From Amblyornis subalaris (Eukaryota > Chordata > Aves > Passeriformes > Ptilonorhynchidae), in assembly GCA_018881555.1 (NCBI GenBank), contig JACAXG010000032.1:74837-138836 (forward strand): DNA of 64,000 nt, in the 5' to 3' direction. Below the pieces are notes generated by a model that saw only the letters and a list, made by a program, of their open reading frames with translations, made no database searches and was not told the origin of the DNA. Positions 36,701 to 51,700 of the stretch are shown in pieces; positions within the stretch are counted from its first letter, which is position 1; every line of letters begins with the position of its first letter. The translations under genes and the position numbers were made by a program.

Positions 36701-39700
36701 TGAAACTCTCTTTCCAGTACAGCTCATCCTGGAGAATCAGCTATGGTCATTAAGGGGGAATATCAAGGGAAAGACCAGGACAGCAGCTGGCCACTTTCCA
36801 AATCATAATATGCTCTGATAGCCCCTTTAAAAATAACACAGACGTTAGGGGTTAGCTTTTCCTTGTGCAGCTCATCTACCTCACATCCAACAACAAACCC
36901 ACCTACCAATTCCCAAAAAGGGGCCTGATGACTGAGCAGCAATTGGCCAAGGGAGGCCAGGGAGCAGACAGCTGCCTCAGCTCTGTCTTCCCAGAACCAA
37001 CTCATTTGGAGTTTAATTAAACAGCTGCTAAAACACGCTAGGAGACACAAAATCACCCGAGGTTATTTGACTGTAGCTGTCCTGGGAGCCCAAAGCTTTC
37101 CAAATAGCTGAATGGTTGCAAGCTTGAGGCAAAGCAAACAGGATGCTTGGATGTGTGTTAATATTTAAACCACAGGAAGAAAGCAACTGGGAATGAGGGC
37201 TCTGAAAGATCAGGGAATGCAAAAGGTTGCTGTGAGGTGAAGGCTGTGGAGTAAGGTGTAAAAACACACTATTCATAGCCTGTGACTCATTTAGTTGAAA
37301 CCATCTTGGCCATTCCTATTTTTAAGAACNATGGTGCTTGAGGGTTTCCAAGCCCTGGCTGGGAAAAACAAAACCTCTTGCAGCCTTTTTGCCTTTCCAG
37401 AGCCATGGANTTTCTCACCTTTACGTCCTCATTGCTGGGGTCCTGCGCTTGCCACTGAGGCTGCATCTGCACCTGCACAGACAGACACAGGGAACACTGT
37501 TAGATGTACAGTCCAGCATGGNAACCAAAGGCACTGCAGTGGCTTTGTCACATCAGCATCCTCCTATGACCCACTAGGGGTGCTCTGCCAGGGTGGTTTT
37601 TTTTGGTTTTTGAGCACTGCAGCAGGGGATTTTCAGCGCCAAAAAAANATTAATAAAAAAAATCCTAAAAGCTCCGATGTACTTGCAAGTCCTTTAGACT
37701 GCAGTTCAAACACCACCATCCTCTTGGATCCCAGTGCATCTGGGAGGGCATTCTAAGCACCTCAGGGTGTCTGAAGGTCCTTCCTAAAAGGAAGAAAAGG
37801 GGACAGAAGGGGATGGGGGCAGGAGAAGACATAGGCTTGGCTTTGTTTTCTTTCACAGCTGCTCTCAACAGCTCTGTTTGAANGGGTTGGTCCCATTTGC
37901 AGCCTCCGTTTTACAGAACTGCAATAAAAGCTTAACTCAGACAAACAGAAACTGCAGCTGCTGTGCTAATATTAGGAAGGAGCTGCAGTAGGCACTAAAA
38001 AACACCCTTCCTTCAGGTGATGCTTCCCAGCAATTCCTCCTGCAGCAACCAGGCAAGAACAAAAGCCAGTGGCAGGTTGGCTGCTGCTGAGGGTGGCTGT
38101 GCACCCTCTGGGATGTGGGGGGGGATAAATTTAGCACCGAGGCAGCCGTTTCCCGGATTNCCTGCCAAAAGATGACACCCGGCTGACACCAGCCCTATTC
38201 CCAGGTCTGTTATGCCTNCGCAGGGAATGTGGGAGGAAAAACCCCGGCACATGAAGCAGGGTGGGCTGGGCAGCAGCCTGGCACAGGTGATGCTGCAGGC
38301 ATAGAGTGGTGCTGGTGGGGGATGCTCTCGCTGGAGACCCCACAAGCATAGGGAGGATCCATTTGGATCAGCAGCTTCATGGTGCACATGGTGCTTGGGG
38401 ATCCACCTTTGGGGCAGACAGATCCTGGCAGGTCAAACACCACTGACTGGGCCATTAGGTCTCATCGAGGTGTCAGAGAGGGCCAGAGATGGTGCTGCAG
38501 AGCAGGAGGCATGTCCTCCAGCAGGATGGGACGGGTACGAGGATGCTGTGGTGGGAAAGCCCCTATTTCCTCTCCGTGCCCCTCACCTCACCAGTGGGGT
38601 TTCAGGAGAATGCTTGACCCATCTCTGTGGTGGAGCCACATCCCTCAACATCCCCTTGCTGGGGAAGAGCCACTCAAGTCAAGCCTCACACGACCCGGGA
38701 TGGGCAACGCTGGGTCTGGGGAGGGTTCAGACACCACGACCAAAATGCAGCCACCCACGGAGGAGGCAGCTCCTCCCCCTCAGCCCTGCCCAGGCCATTT
38801 GTGGGCCAAGTGCTTCTCCAAGCAGGAGATGCTGTCTCCAGGAGAGCCCCTNGTGGCTTCTCCTTTCTATGGATTTGACCACTCACTTTTTCAGCTCAAA
38901 CCATAATGAAGAGGTGATGAAGCCCTGATGAAGAGTTTCCAAACCCAATTACAGGCCGAGTAAGTTGATACTGAGTTTGGCAGTAGAAGAAACCATCTTC
39001 TAGTTTCCTCTTATGCTCCCAAACCCACCACACTGCAAACATAGAGATCCCAGGAGATGTGGCCGCCACAGCAGGAAAACCTCAAGTATCACTGCATGTG
39101 TAACGTTTATATTTTTGTGTTTATGTTGTTTATATTTTTATTACTTTATTAATTATTACATTTTGTTTATTGCACATTCTCCAGCATAGCTCAAACCCAA
39201 CCTCAGTTTGCTGAAAATCAAGTCATGGCTTAGAGCAAACCTGGAGCGATGCCCACTCCAGCAAAACCCAACCAGCCCTACCCCTTCCCCAGGGCTCTGG
39301 CCACTTCACCCTACAGCTTTGTGCCTCAATTAAAACCTAATGCAAGTCCAGAAGACAATTTTGTTCTTTTCCTGGCTTCCTGGGCATTTCCCAACCCTTG
39401 GACCACAGGCCCCTCTGGCTGGGAAATCCATCCAACTGCTTTACCCTCACTCTATTACTGACATGTGAAGTGAACACAGCACCAATTTAATTCCTAATTA
39501 CTGGGTCCAGCCCAGTTCTGCATTCCCCAAAGAGGAAATGAAGGGGATGGATGGGAGCTGACAGGGGCTGGATTTGAGGAACGCTGCTCCAGGCTCTTGA
39601 CTCCCCCCACTCAGGGTTTTGACCTGTGAAACAGCAAGAAAAGGACCACAAGGCACTGCCACAGCCACGTGCCTGGACATGGGGTTGCTTTCACATCCTC

Positions 39701-42700
39701 TTCTCCTCCGAAACTCCCCAAACCCCCACAGCTTAACCTTTCCCCAGCCCCAGACCTGACCCATCTGCTGACTCATGGGATTATCTGCAGCATGAAATTA
39801 GCTACTANNCTAAACCTTGCTGGGCTTGGGGCTNCAGCCCCCCCCCCTCCACTTTCAACATCTCCCTTATTCATGGGGTTTTTTTCTCTTTTCAGCTTTG
39901 CTGAGGCTGCGNTGCTGAATGCCCTGAGTGAGGCTGTTTGCTTCCCTTCCATCCAGTCCCTGAGATATTTCAGCCGAGGCCAGCAGAGCCATAAATAAAA
40001 CGATAAGAGCTTAAAGCACTGCTCACAGCAGGACACTCAGGGGAGCCAATACGGCCCCAGCAGTGCNAGCTCCACCCCAGGCCAGCCCAGGTGAGCGCAG
40101 ATGCCCCTTGGTAGCTGCAAAATGCTGTTATGCACCACCAAAACCACCTCATTACCCAGTGGATACACCGAGCTTTTCTGATTTTAACCCCCAAAATGGA
40201 GAATTGCTATTTGCTGCAATGGCAGTGAGAAACCTCCCCCTTCTTCTCCCCTCTACCCCCTATATTTGTTGTCAGCACCACTAATTTGGGATGTGCCTGT
40301 GCTTGCTAAGCAGTGCCCAGGCTTGCCACTGCCTGGCAAACCTGCCTGCGAGGGGAGAGAGGCTTTGCAAACCTTGAGTCCAACAAACACTCATGGCCAG
40401 GGCCAGATTTTAACAGGAGCCCTGTGAGTTAAATGCACCCCNAAAAACCTTCCCACAGCTGCCGTGCTCACCGTATTTTCTGGCTCAGCTGCGAAAAACC
40501 CCGAGCAAAATGATTCAGAGGGCTAATCTCGGTTTAACCTAAATTCATCCAGCGCCATGCAAAACCAGCATAATCTCCCACAGCTAAAAAAGCAGGCAAG
40601 TCTGCAGCGGAGCTGTTCCTTACCTGAAGGAAAATGTTCCTGCCTCATACCGTAACGCTCCAGAGACTCCCATTAATTCCTTTATTCCTACCAGGGGTTG
40701 TAAACATTTGGATTTCGTAGCACAAAAGGCTGCCGAGGGAACAGGGTGCTACAGGAGAGAGCAGCTTTGCCTCCATAGGCTTTACGAGGTGAAGGCAGAC
40801 TACTAGATAAAGGATTTAGGACTAGGATGCAATAGAGGGTGGGATGGGACGGTGAAGGGAGGCTGGATGTGTTTAGGGTCCTGATTTGCCATCTGAGAGC
40901 TACATTGTTCAGTAACACAGTTTCTACCTACAACTTGGGGTATCAGTGCGTTCTTATGATATAGGAATCATGGGGAGAGATGGGGAAACTCCATTTCGTA
41001 CTCAAGAATGCTGGGCAGGGCCAAAGCATCACAGACAGCACAGCCACCCATGCATCCATCCCTTCTGGGTTCATGTAGGACACACCAGCACATGCCAGAG
41101 ACTCGCTGCTGGCTCAGGTTACCCCAAGGGCACCCTGCTGTTAACTTAAGAGTCACAAAATGGTTTGAGTTGGCAGGAACCTTAAAGCTTATCTTGTTCC
41201 AACATCCTGCCATGGGCAGGGACACCTTCCACTAGACCAGGTTGCTCTAAGCCCTGGCCAACCTGGCCTTGAACACTTCCAGGGATGGGACATCCACAGC
41301 CTCTCTGGGCAACTTAGCCATAGGGAGGATGCATGCATTTGCTTTGTTTCTGCATGCATTTGCTTTGTCTCACTCCCCCCACAGCACAAAAAGCTCTTTT
41401 TATTCCTTTTTGCTTGTATGGGGTTTTTTTTGCAAGACTGCATCTGCAGGACTGGAGAGATGCAGCACAGCACCCACATCAATGGGGTGACCCACTCCTC
41501 TGGATCAAACCATTTTGGTACAGAGAGAAACTGCCTTGATTTGTCTGCATTTGGATAGACAAATCATGCAGAGCCAAACCTCAATTAGCTCTAATTACAG
41601 GCTTTCCCATCAGCATTAAAAAAAACCTCAAAGATCGACCTCCATGCTTGCTCCTGGCATTGAGCTCTTGGCTCCCTGGGCCACTGTAATGACATCAGCC
41701 ACCAGTGCAATTCTCCAGGGATTTGGTCTCCCATGCACAAGCTGCTTCCCACAGCTTCCCACATCCCCTCCAGGGCCATGGGATCACCACCCACATCGAC
41801 AGTGCAGGAGCCAATTCAGGGAGGGCAGGCAGACAGGTTACNGCAGGTAACACCTCACAGAAACACAATGTGCTGCTGTGCTGAATCTGTACCCTGGGGC
41901 GCTGCCAGGCTTTGACATCCCACACACAGGTCCTGGATCTCCAGGGCAGGGCACTGGCCAACTCCTAAGGTNGGCCATGAGGGATGTTCATCTGAAAAAG
42001 GCCCATCGGATGCATGGGGAAAGAGGATGTGCCAGCTTGGGTGAATTTGTTAAAAAACAACTCCTTTGCTGAAACAAACCAAATCTCTCATGTGGACTCC
42101 AACCACCTGCTCAAAAGATCAACAACCCAATTTTACCCATTTCTAGAAAAACAAGTGAAACNGTTGGAGAACCACCAGGGTCCAGGTGCTGCTGGACACT
42201 GGAGAAGACAACACATTATTTTAAGAAACAAAGAGACACAGGAAAGCCAACTGGGACATCCAGAAGACTTGCATATAGTTATCCATGAGATTTGGGGTTT
42301 TTCATTCTCTGAAGCATCCCCTCACTGTATTTTCAGAGTTTTGGGCACAGCTTGTGGTTACTCCATCATTGGGAGTCCTCCATGCCGACAGGTCACCNCA
42401 TAACCCTGCTCCTGGAGCCACCACCTGCATTCTGTGCTGTTTGATAAGCATAACCTGATGGTCTTGGCCGAAAGAGCCAGAAGTGTTTAGCACTGCACAG
42501 CCCAACTCGGTTAATTAGGCGTTGTGCTGAGGAACAAGCCCCATGTTTTATCGCATGTCCTTGACCAGTGCTTTGCCATAGGATTCAAAGTCAAAGCAGT
42601 AACTACAAGGACAGAGATTACTACCTGCTCCAGGAGAGCAAGAGGACAACATGTCCTTATGGAATATTGCACATGCCGGAAACTTTAATTCACATGCGCA

Positions 42701-45700
42701 AAATGACAATTTTCTCTGCCTCTCTTCTCTTCCTAAACATAGCTTTCTCTTGGCTTTTAAATTTCATTTTTTCCATCAATGAGAAGGTCACGTGCTGCTT
42801 AGTTACCAGGAGCTGGAAGGAAAAAACCAGCAACTGAACAAGAGCAGGAGAGATCAGGCAGCTGGCAAAGCAAACCTATCGAAGCTCTGGGCAGGAAGCT
42901 CGGGACGATGCTTGGCACACACCTGATTCAGGGTCTCTCAAAAACACAAGCCCAGGACTCCTGCCAAGGCATCCGAACCTGGGATTTCACACAGTGGTCA
43001 CAAGGGACCAAGGCATTTCACACACTAAATGAAGTAATTTAAGATATGTGACACAGTGAAGGGATCACAGTCCCTCACACAGGGCTAAGTTTGTGATGGT
43101 CAAAATAGGATTTGGGAATCCCCTGCCCTGACAAACACTCTGATTCACAAGCTCTACTATAAGTGAAGGTCCACCTTGCCAGGCTACCGTGAAGTGCCCA
43201 GAGAGGTCTGCAGGCACCCCCTTGCTCCCCTTCCAGCCTGAGTCACTGCTAAAACAATGGGAAAAGTTTCACCAACTAGTTTAGGGGAAAGAGCCACACC
43301 TCAGTCACCCCCAACTCCATCTACATCTTGTCCCATTGGCTTCCACATTCAGAAAAAGCCCCACTCGTCTTCTTTACAAACACTTCTAGGAGACCACCAT
43401 CAGAGCCAAAAAACTGAAACAAGGCAGCGGTGGCCAAAACAAACTGCAAAAGTCATCAAGGCACCTCCCAATAACTTACACCCACCCGAGAACCTACTGC
43501 GGGATCTTCTGCAGCAATTTATTTATTCTTCCAAAATATGGGACAGTTTGTCTCAAGGCCAGAGCTGCCAAAAAGAGCAACAACACTGGAGGACTGCACG
43601 CACAGCCTCCCCCATGCCACCAGTCACCGTATTGGAGGAAGCAGCATTTAGTGCTCAAGAACACTTGGCCCTTCTCTCAAAATCCATGGCATTTAAGAGC
43701 AAGTTTAAAGGGGGATGTTTTTTCCACCATGTCCCTGGCACGAGGGTTCAGGTACCAGATCCTCCTGGTGATCTCCAGAGATACGTGCAAGGCACAACAC
43801 ATGGGACTCTAGAGCCCATCAAAACTTTGATGCAAACTCTGGCAAAGCCTTGCTCAAAAGCAATGTACAACTCCAACACAAGCCCCCAGGGAGCTCCACG
43901 AAGAGAGGGAGCTACTCGGCCACGAGCTAAGCTCAAGTCCACAGTGGTGTCCCGTGCCGCTGCGTCTCGCAAGGCGCGACCCGCCCCAAAGCCCAGCCCG
44001 GCGTTACCGGCGTGGTGTCCTCCATGAGGCCGCGGATCTTCTCCACGACGTCGTTGCGGCGGTGCTGGCGGAGCGCGCTGATGAGCTGGGCCAGGCTGGC
44101 CTCGGGCCCGCGGATGGTCCAGTGCTGCAGGGCGGCGTAGGCGCGCTCGTGGTCGGCCGCGTAGCCGTTGGAGAAAGCCGCCACCTCCCGCTCGCTGGCG
44201 TTGCACAGGAACTGGTAGATGTCCTTCCACTGGCTCCCCACCTGCGCCGCCACCAGCTTGAGGATGTCGATGCCTGCGGGGCAGAGAAGCCACAGGTGAG
44301 GCACAGGCAGGTCTGCAGCCATCAGCTTTAGACAAGCTTCCCTCATCCCCAAACAGCCACNATTTGCTTTTCTTGAGATTTTCTTTGAGACTTTGTTGTT
44401 ATTATTATTACTGCTTTAAGACCTTTTATGAGTCCTTGCTGCAGAAAAGCGGCACCCATAACATGCTCAACAGCTGCTATGCACATAAAGGGTGAAAGAC
44501 CGATCAGCTGCTCCAACACTCTCTAAAGTCAGTAATTTAACCATAAAATTTCCTGCACTCTTCAGCACAGGAAGACTCCCGGTACTCAGCCACCACTCGG
44601 CTGCAGGAACAGGGCAGAAGAGCACGAGCTCACCCACATGCCTGCATCACAGCCACTGCTCTCAAAAACAGCTGGATTAAGAGGTGAGTCACCAAAGCAC
44701 CTCTATAAAGATAAGTATTTCCATAACAAGCACATACAGCAACTATGATGGCATTTAGAGCCATTACCAATGCAGACGGGTGGGATGACTCAGCCATGGG
44801 GTGAGAGACGCTGCGTCAGGTGAGCATTGGGTAAATGGAAGATCTGGTAGGAAACCAGAGAGAAAAAAGGCAGAGTTTCCCCCAGAAAAGCCCTCGAGAC
44901 ATGCTGGTTCAAGACCAGGTGAAGGTTTTCCCCGTGTACGTTAGGGAGCAATGCAAACAGCACACTTATCCTTGAGTCTACCACAGGTCAGGAGTTAAAC
45001 CTTCAAATAAAGCCATATCTCCTTCAAAATAACTAATTAACCCTGTTTTATCAAGCTGAGCAACACCTTGTTTCCAACAGCAACATGAAGGGTCAGCATA
45101 GGTGAGCTGCAAAGAGAAACTCACTTTTTCCAGAGAGATAACCACACCTCAGTTTCTTCACGAGCTGGTGTACCCCCATGGCTACAGGGAGCACTTCTCT
45201 TTCCCTCTGCAGGCACAACAGCAAAAATAGCTGCTTACAGGAGAGTATCATAGCCAGGGTCTTTCCAGCTGGCCTAAAATTTAACAATTTCTAATGCAGT
45301 TTAGACCAAACCTCCCAACTGCACCTTCAGTTCACAGCTCTGATATAGCCAAATAGATACATACAAAAAAATTAAAACATATATGTATAAAAACTATACA
45401 GCCTGATACAGATATCCTTTTTTATCCATGTGCATGTGTATATACACNCAGATATATGGTACCCATTTTTATATATCTCTGTGTATTATACAGATATTTT
45501 ATAAAGATGTGTGTGCATGTATATATATATATATATGGCTAACCCAAGCTGGACACCAGGTGCCCACCAAAGCTTTTCTATCCCTGCCCTCCTCAGCTGA
45601 GCAGGGGACAGAAAATAAATACAACAAAAGGCTTGTGGGTTGAGATAAGTGCAGGGAGAGATCACTCACCAGTGACTGTCACTGGCAAAACAGACTCGAC

Positions 45701-48700
45701 TTGAGGAAATCAGTTTAACTTTCTGCCAATCCAAGCAGAATAGGGGAATGAGAAACAAAAACTAAATCACTTCCCACCCACCCCTGCCTTTTTCCCACGC
45801 TCAACTTCACTCCTGAATTCTCTCCCTCGTCCCCTCAGCAGTGCAGAGGGATGGGGAATGGGGGCTGTGGTCAGTTCATCACACATTGTCTCTGCTGCTC
45901 CTCCCTCCTCAGGGTGAGGAATCCTTACACTCTCACACTCCTCACCCTGCTCCAGTGTGGCTCCCTTCCACAGGTCNTGCCAGCAAACCTGCTCCAGCGT
46001 GGGCTCCTCTCTTCCCCTCCTTCTTCACTGACCTTGGTGTCTGCAGTGCTGTTGCTCTCACACATTCTCACTCCCCTCTCTCCTGGCTGAGGTTACTAGC
46101 TTTTTTTTGCTCCTCTTCCTAAATCTGTCGTCCCAGAGGCTCTACATCGTCCCTGATGGGCTCAGCCTTGGACAGTGCTAGGTCCATCCTGAAGCTGGCT
46201 GGCATTGGCCCTCTTGGGCATAGGGGAAGTTTCTGGCAGCTTCTCACAGAACCCACCCTGTAGCCCCCTGCTACCAAAACATGGCCATACAAACCCAATA
46301 CAATATATATATACACATATATAAAATACCTATTCAGCCTGAGATATTTTTAGATGTACTTGTGTATATCTGTGTATATATTATACATACTTCTATATAT
46401 CTCTATATATAACATAGGTATTTTATATATATATGCATAGATGCTTATATAAAAAGAACTATATAAAAAACTATGCAGCTTCATGAAGATATTTTTGACC
46501 AAACCACTTCTCACTTAAGGAAAGCTTATCAAGACCTGCTATATGTGGACTTTAGTTTTCACTTCCAAACTAGATAACACAGCCGTGAGCCCACAGTGCC
46601 TGGAGCATCCACAGACGGTGCTAAACCTGCTCTAAATCAGGAACACCAAAGCACAAACCACATTTTGTACTTCCCCACTCTCCTCCCACCGCAACGACCA
46701 CACCTCCCTCCCCAGCTGCTTAGACACGTGCATGTACCACCTCACATGGAGTTGTGAGTCGGGGCTTCTCCTACCAGAAAAGCCCGGACCACCAGCCCAG
46801 CATGGGGAATGCAGCCCACTCAAGAAAACCCCAAACCAACCACAGAGCTTGGTTCTAACTACAGAGAAAAGGCTGTGAGCCTTCTACTGAGATTTATTCT
46901 GGGGTTATTGATGTGACTGAGATCATTAAATGCTATCGTCCATCNCATCACAACAGCACAGCAGGAATGAAGCCTGGTTTTGTTAACACTTCCCATTACT
47001 CAGATGAAGACCCAGTGGCCCTCACTTCAAATGACTGAACTCCGTGCTTCCAGGCAAATCCCAAATTCCTCTCCCTGCATGACTTTGCATCCAGGTTGGC
47101 TGTGCAGAAGGACAGACAGCCCAGATCACGCTGGCAGCCAAGCCCTTGCACCTTCTGATACCACACGGGTTGGCAAGAAGCACAAAAGACAACTCAGGTT
47201 TGGAGTCAGATCCTTTAAACCAGCAGATTCAACTGCTTTTGGCATAAAAGCAGCTAAATGCCAGATTTATGCAGCACTGCTTGATTTTATCACTCAATCC
47301 AAGGGATAAAAAAAGTAAAGATCTGTGAATACAAGGGTGGAAATAGCTATGCAAGGCTTGTGCACCAAGGTAATGACAGCAATGCAAAGAGGAATGAGCA
47401 TGTCTGGTACTGCCTATTATATATCCATATATAGATAGATAAAGATAACAACTTATGCACTGTGAGATATAGATAGATATATCTATAGAGAGAGAGATAT
47501 AAATATATGTAGTGTGTAAGCAATTATCTCTGTATAAATCTTGCAGAGCTTCTTTACTCTCATATTCAGGAATTATTTTTTGCTAGGTTGATATATATAT
47601 ATAAAAATACATAGAGATAATGCTGCGCATTTTTTTATATATACACACACACCAAACGAGCAGCATCAGGTCTCCCTGCCAGCGCTGCCCTGCAGTGAGA
47701 CAATGAGTTATGGCTGGGTGGGAGCTTTGCCCACACCCTCTTCCACGCACATCAAACACACAGAAGCATTGAAATGTAATTTGCTGGTTTACGACCCCTG
47801 TGTGGCACATCTAGTCAGCCCAGAAAAGGAAAAACCCATATACTACCTGCTCCCATGTACGTATTTAACACAGATAAATCCCAATGTTTACAGCTGCTGT
47901 ACTGGTGAGAGAAGTTTTCAGCTGCTCACAACTTGATTTGCACAGGTTTTATGTGGTGGCACGACATTTATGTCCCAATGTTCTCACTCGGAATTTACGA
48001 CAAAGCGCTCATGCTCCTACTGACATTTTTGAGTTTAGTATATTTAATCTCACCGTTCAATAAACTGGGCCCATAAACATGTTTATATCCCTTGGCAATA
48101 ACATCCCAGGGCACAAGAACACACCAGGCAGCAGAGGACTTAATGGCGCGTAATAATCTTTGGAGAACAAATGTTCCATTAAAAATGAATTTGGAAATGT
48201 CTACCTTAATACTGTAAGAACCTTAAACTCATTTTCTCACAACTATTAAATGAATTTAAGGCCCATATGTTTGCTACATCCAATACAGTATTGTGCAAAC
48301 AAAACCCCAGAGATATGAAGAGACACAGACAAGAGCGCGGATTTGGCTCCAGTCTGTAAGAAAACCACTGCTCCCTCCGTTCTTAAAAAAATAAGATTAA
48401 AACCATTACATGACAAGTTGCGGCTGCACGCTGCCAAGCATTACTGCTCAAAATAAAATAAAATGGTAATGCTTATAATAAGCTTACTGTCCTACTACTT
48501 CCATATTTCCTACAAGTTGCTCTGCAGAGCACTAATAGTGCCAGAGCATCCTGCTGGGGTAGGAAGGTGCCTACTCTGTGCATGGAGCAAAAATCCCAGC
48601 TCCACTTTACTTCCTGGATCTCCCCCTCCCTCCCTGAACCATGTGGACCTCTCCCATCACACTCATCTGCACACTGGGGCTGGAGATGATGCTCAGAGAC

Positions 48701-51700
48701 CTTTAGACAGCAGCAATCCCACGTAAAATGGCCGAGCTCAGCAGAGATGGTGCTTTAACCCGCCTGTTTCATGCTTCCCACGTGAGGCTGGTCACAGCCA
48801 CGTTGATGCTATGCTAAAGCTGCTCCAAGCTTACAACAGCCTGAGTCATCCTCCTTTTTTGTCACAGGCCACAGGAAGAGCCTGGGAGAGCTGTCACCAT
48901 CCTGCTGGTAAAGCAGGAGACACCACCACTCCTCTCCATCATCATGTCAGGAACTATCACCACTGATCACCCAGCTTTGCTCATGCCTCAGACAATGGAA
49001 TTAAAGAGGAATCCCCACAGGTGCATCTGGCTGAGCCGTGTTTTCCATGGTCAGCCCAGAAGAGGCAAGGGCAGCATCTGAAGGATCCAGGACATCCCTA
49101 GGTGTCTTAGGTTCCTCAGCAGGCGGCATTTCAATTGCCACAATCTTAACATTGCAAGTCTCTAAATGTTGTGATGGGCTACTCCATGTAGCCCCCTAAT
49201 ATTTTAAGGTGGTGATAAACCCAGAGCACTGGCAGACTCCCCTTCAAGCCAGGACAAGGGCAACATGTTGTGCACAGGCCAGTGTGAAGCTCAAGGGTGG
49301 AAGTACATGCATGGGAACATGGGCACAACCAGGCACATCTACAGCCAGGGCAAACTGGGACAAATGGAGACAAGTCTGGAAATGGACAAATGCCTCCAGG
49401 GTGGCACAAACAAACACAAGTTCAGCTCATCTACAAAGATGCTGAGCCAAAGGGAGGACCTTTCCGGAGAGGCAGCGTCCCTACCTCTCTAAAACCTTCT
49501 TTCAGGTAGTTGTAGAGAGCAACAAAGTCTCCCCAAACTCTCCTTTTCTCCAGGCTAAACACCCTCAGCTCCCTCAGCCGTTCCTCCTCAGCCTTGTGCT
49601 CCAGCCCCTTCACACCTGTTCCACGGCCCTTCTCTGAACACTGCTCACCCCTGTCATCTTCCCCACAAACACAATTTCAGTTCATTCAGTGACTTTCACT
49701 TGCTTATTTTGAATCTGGTTCAAGATTTTTCCCACCCATTTCCTGCTCCTTCCGATGTGCCCCGCCTCACTGCGGTACAGTTTGATGTAGACAGAGCAAT
49801 CACTCCTTCCACGTCACCAAGATGGTCATCAAACACGCACTTGGGACTTGGCTGAGCTTTAATGCCTTGTTCTGGACAAGCTTCATTGGTCTCCCAAGCC
49901 GTGCTATTTGCAGGTTGGACACAGACCCAGTTCTTCAGCACCATTTGGCCTCAAGCAGGGCAAGGAGCCAGTGCAGTGAGGGGCCGTGACCAGCAGCGCT
50001 GGCACGCTCACGTGCAGCACCTGCAAGGCACCTTTTCTCTTCTCTGCCATTATTTTTTCAAGCAAACTTGAGAGCAGAGGAAGAGCTGCCCCTCCAGGGT
50101 AACACCCCAGCACCCAGCAGCAGATATAGGGAAGTGCAACCACAGCTGCAGCTCCTTCCTCTCCCCACCTCTCACAAACAAAAAGATGTCACTGCTTTCA
50201 TTTTCAGAGCTCAAGTCAAACAATATTTGGTGTTTTTCGAAAGACTGCTCTTTAAGAAAATGCCACCTTTAAGAGTAAATCTCATGGCAGAGCCCTTGCA
50301 AGCCATGTGTCCTTTGATCCCAGTAATAAGAGACAGAGCACATAGAAAAGGATTAACACAACATCAGTTCAAGTCTTATAGGTGTCTAATACAGCTGGGA
50401 AGGAAAGCTCAGGAGATCTCCCAGGACCTATGGCATATACAGTCTCACTGAGTGAGCAGCTCATCAGCCCAGGGTTCCAGAGGCAGCTTCATGAAAGGCT
50501 GGATTTCAGGAGACTCCATGCTCCAGCCCTCCATCACCAGGGGCAGGTGCCACAGTTCAGCCATGACATCAGAGGGAACAGACCTCTACCATCCCAGTAC
50601 CCATCTGAGCTAGAGCACCTGGAGCTCCCACCACCTACATACTAACAGAGGTATCCCAGAGATGGGCAATATTAGTTTGTGCATCACAAGCACAGACAAA
50701 TCCTGACTGTGACAGGCAGGCTGGATAAAGCATCACACACAGAGAGCACAGCCCAAGGGCACACACAAGTCAGACAGAAAAAACATAGTGATGCAGCCCA
50801 GTCCTCCCCTACATCCAGATAAAAGCTCCGAATCACTGCAAACCCAGCTCTGCTCCTGAGCTCAGCCCACCTCCCTCCTCTGAATATCCTCCTGACTCAT
50901 GGAAAACACAGCCACAGCAGCCTATTTTTACATCTGAGCACACACTGGGAGCCTGTACAAGCGAGCCAGGATGCAGCACATCCCCACTCCAGCCGACAAG
51001 ATACCACAGCTCGGCCAAACCAGGACTTAGAAATCCCAAATGCACCACACAAATACCTTTCCAAAATGCAAAAATTCTACCAACCGCTGCCAAAAAGGGG
51101 AGGTTACTGTAAACTCAGTTCCTCCCCCTGCCACTCAAAATACACTTCAGGTCCTAAATGAGGCGGTTTGAAGATTGCACCTGGGTCAGGACAATCACCA
51201 GTATTGGCACAGGCTGGGGGATGAAGGGGCTGAGAGCAGCCCTGCCAAGGACTTGGAGGTGCAGGTGTGCTCTGTCCAGCTCCGGGGTCCCCAGCCAAAA
51301 AGGATGTGGACCTGTTAAACTAGATCCAGAGAAGGCCACAAAAATGGTCAGAGGGCTGAAGCAGCTCTCCTAAGAAGACAGGATGAGAAAGCTGGGTTTC
51401 TTCAGTCTAGAGAAGGCTCCACAGTGACCTCACTGCAGCCTGTCAGTACCTAAAGGGGCCACAAGAGAGCTGGAGAGGGACTTCTGACAAGGGTGTGTAG
51501 TAATAGAGCAAGGGGGAAAGAAGGAATGGCCTTAAACTGAAAGAGGGCAGGGTTAGAGTGGACACAAGGAAGAAATTCTTCCCTGTGAGGGTGGGGAGGC
51601 CCTGGCACAGGTTCCTCAGAGAAGCTGTGGCTGCCCCATCCCTGGAAGTGTTGAAGGCCAGGCTGGATGGGGCTTGGAGCAACCTGGTCTAGTGGAAGGT

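Larger units (their letters stand above)
34838..44007 (-). other. TNFRSF21 intron 4
   Basis: This intron of about 9.17 kb separates the death-domain exon from the linker exon. It holds two CR1 fragments (35658-35934 and 41151-41315), three short perfect tandem duplications (35348-35373, 35642-35669, 41330-41368) and an AT-rich patch at 39103-39172. The long plus-strand frame 43257-44027 lies mostly here and looks like chance. I see no other gene. Confidence 0.9.

Noticed and set aside
43257..44027. Longest open frame in the window, 256 codons on the plus strand
   Set aside because: It overlaps the death-domain exon on the opposite strand and is otherwise intronic. Composition is Pro/Ser/Gln-rich without domains. 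Its right end is open because of the GC-rich antisense exon.
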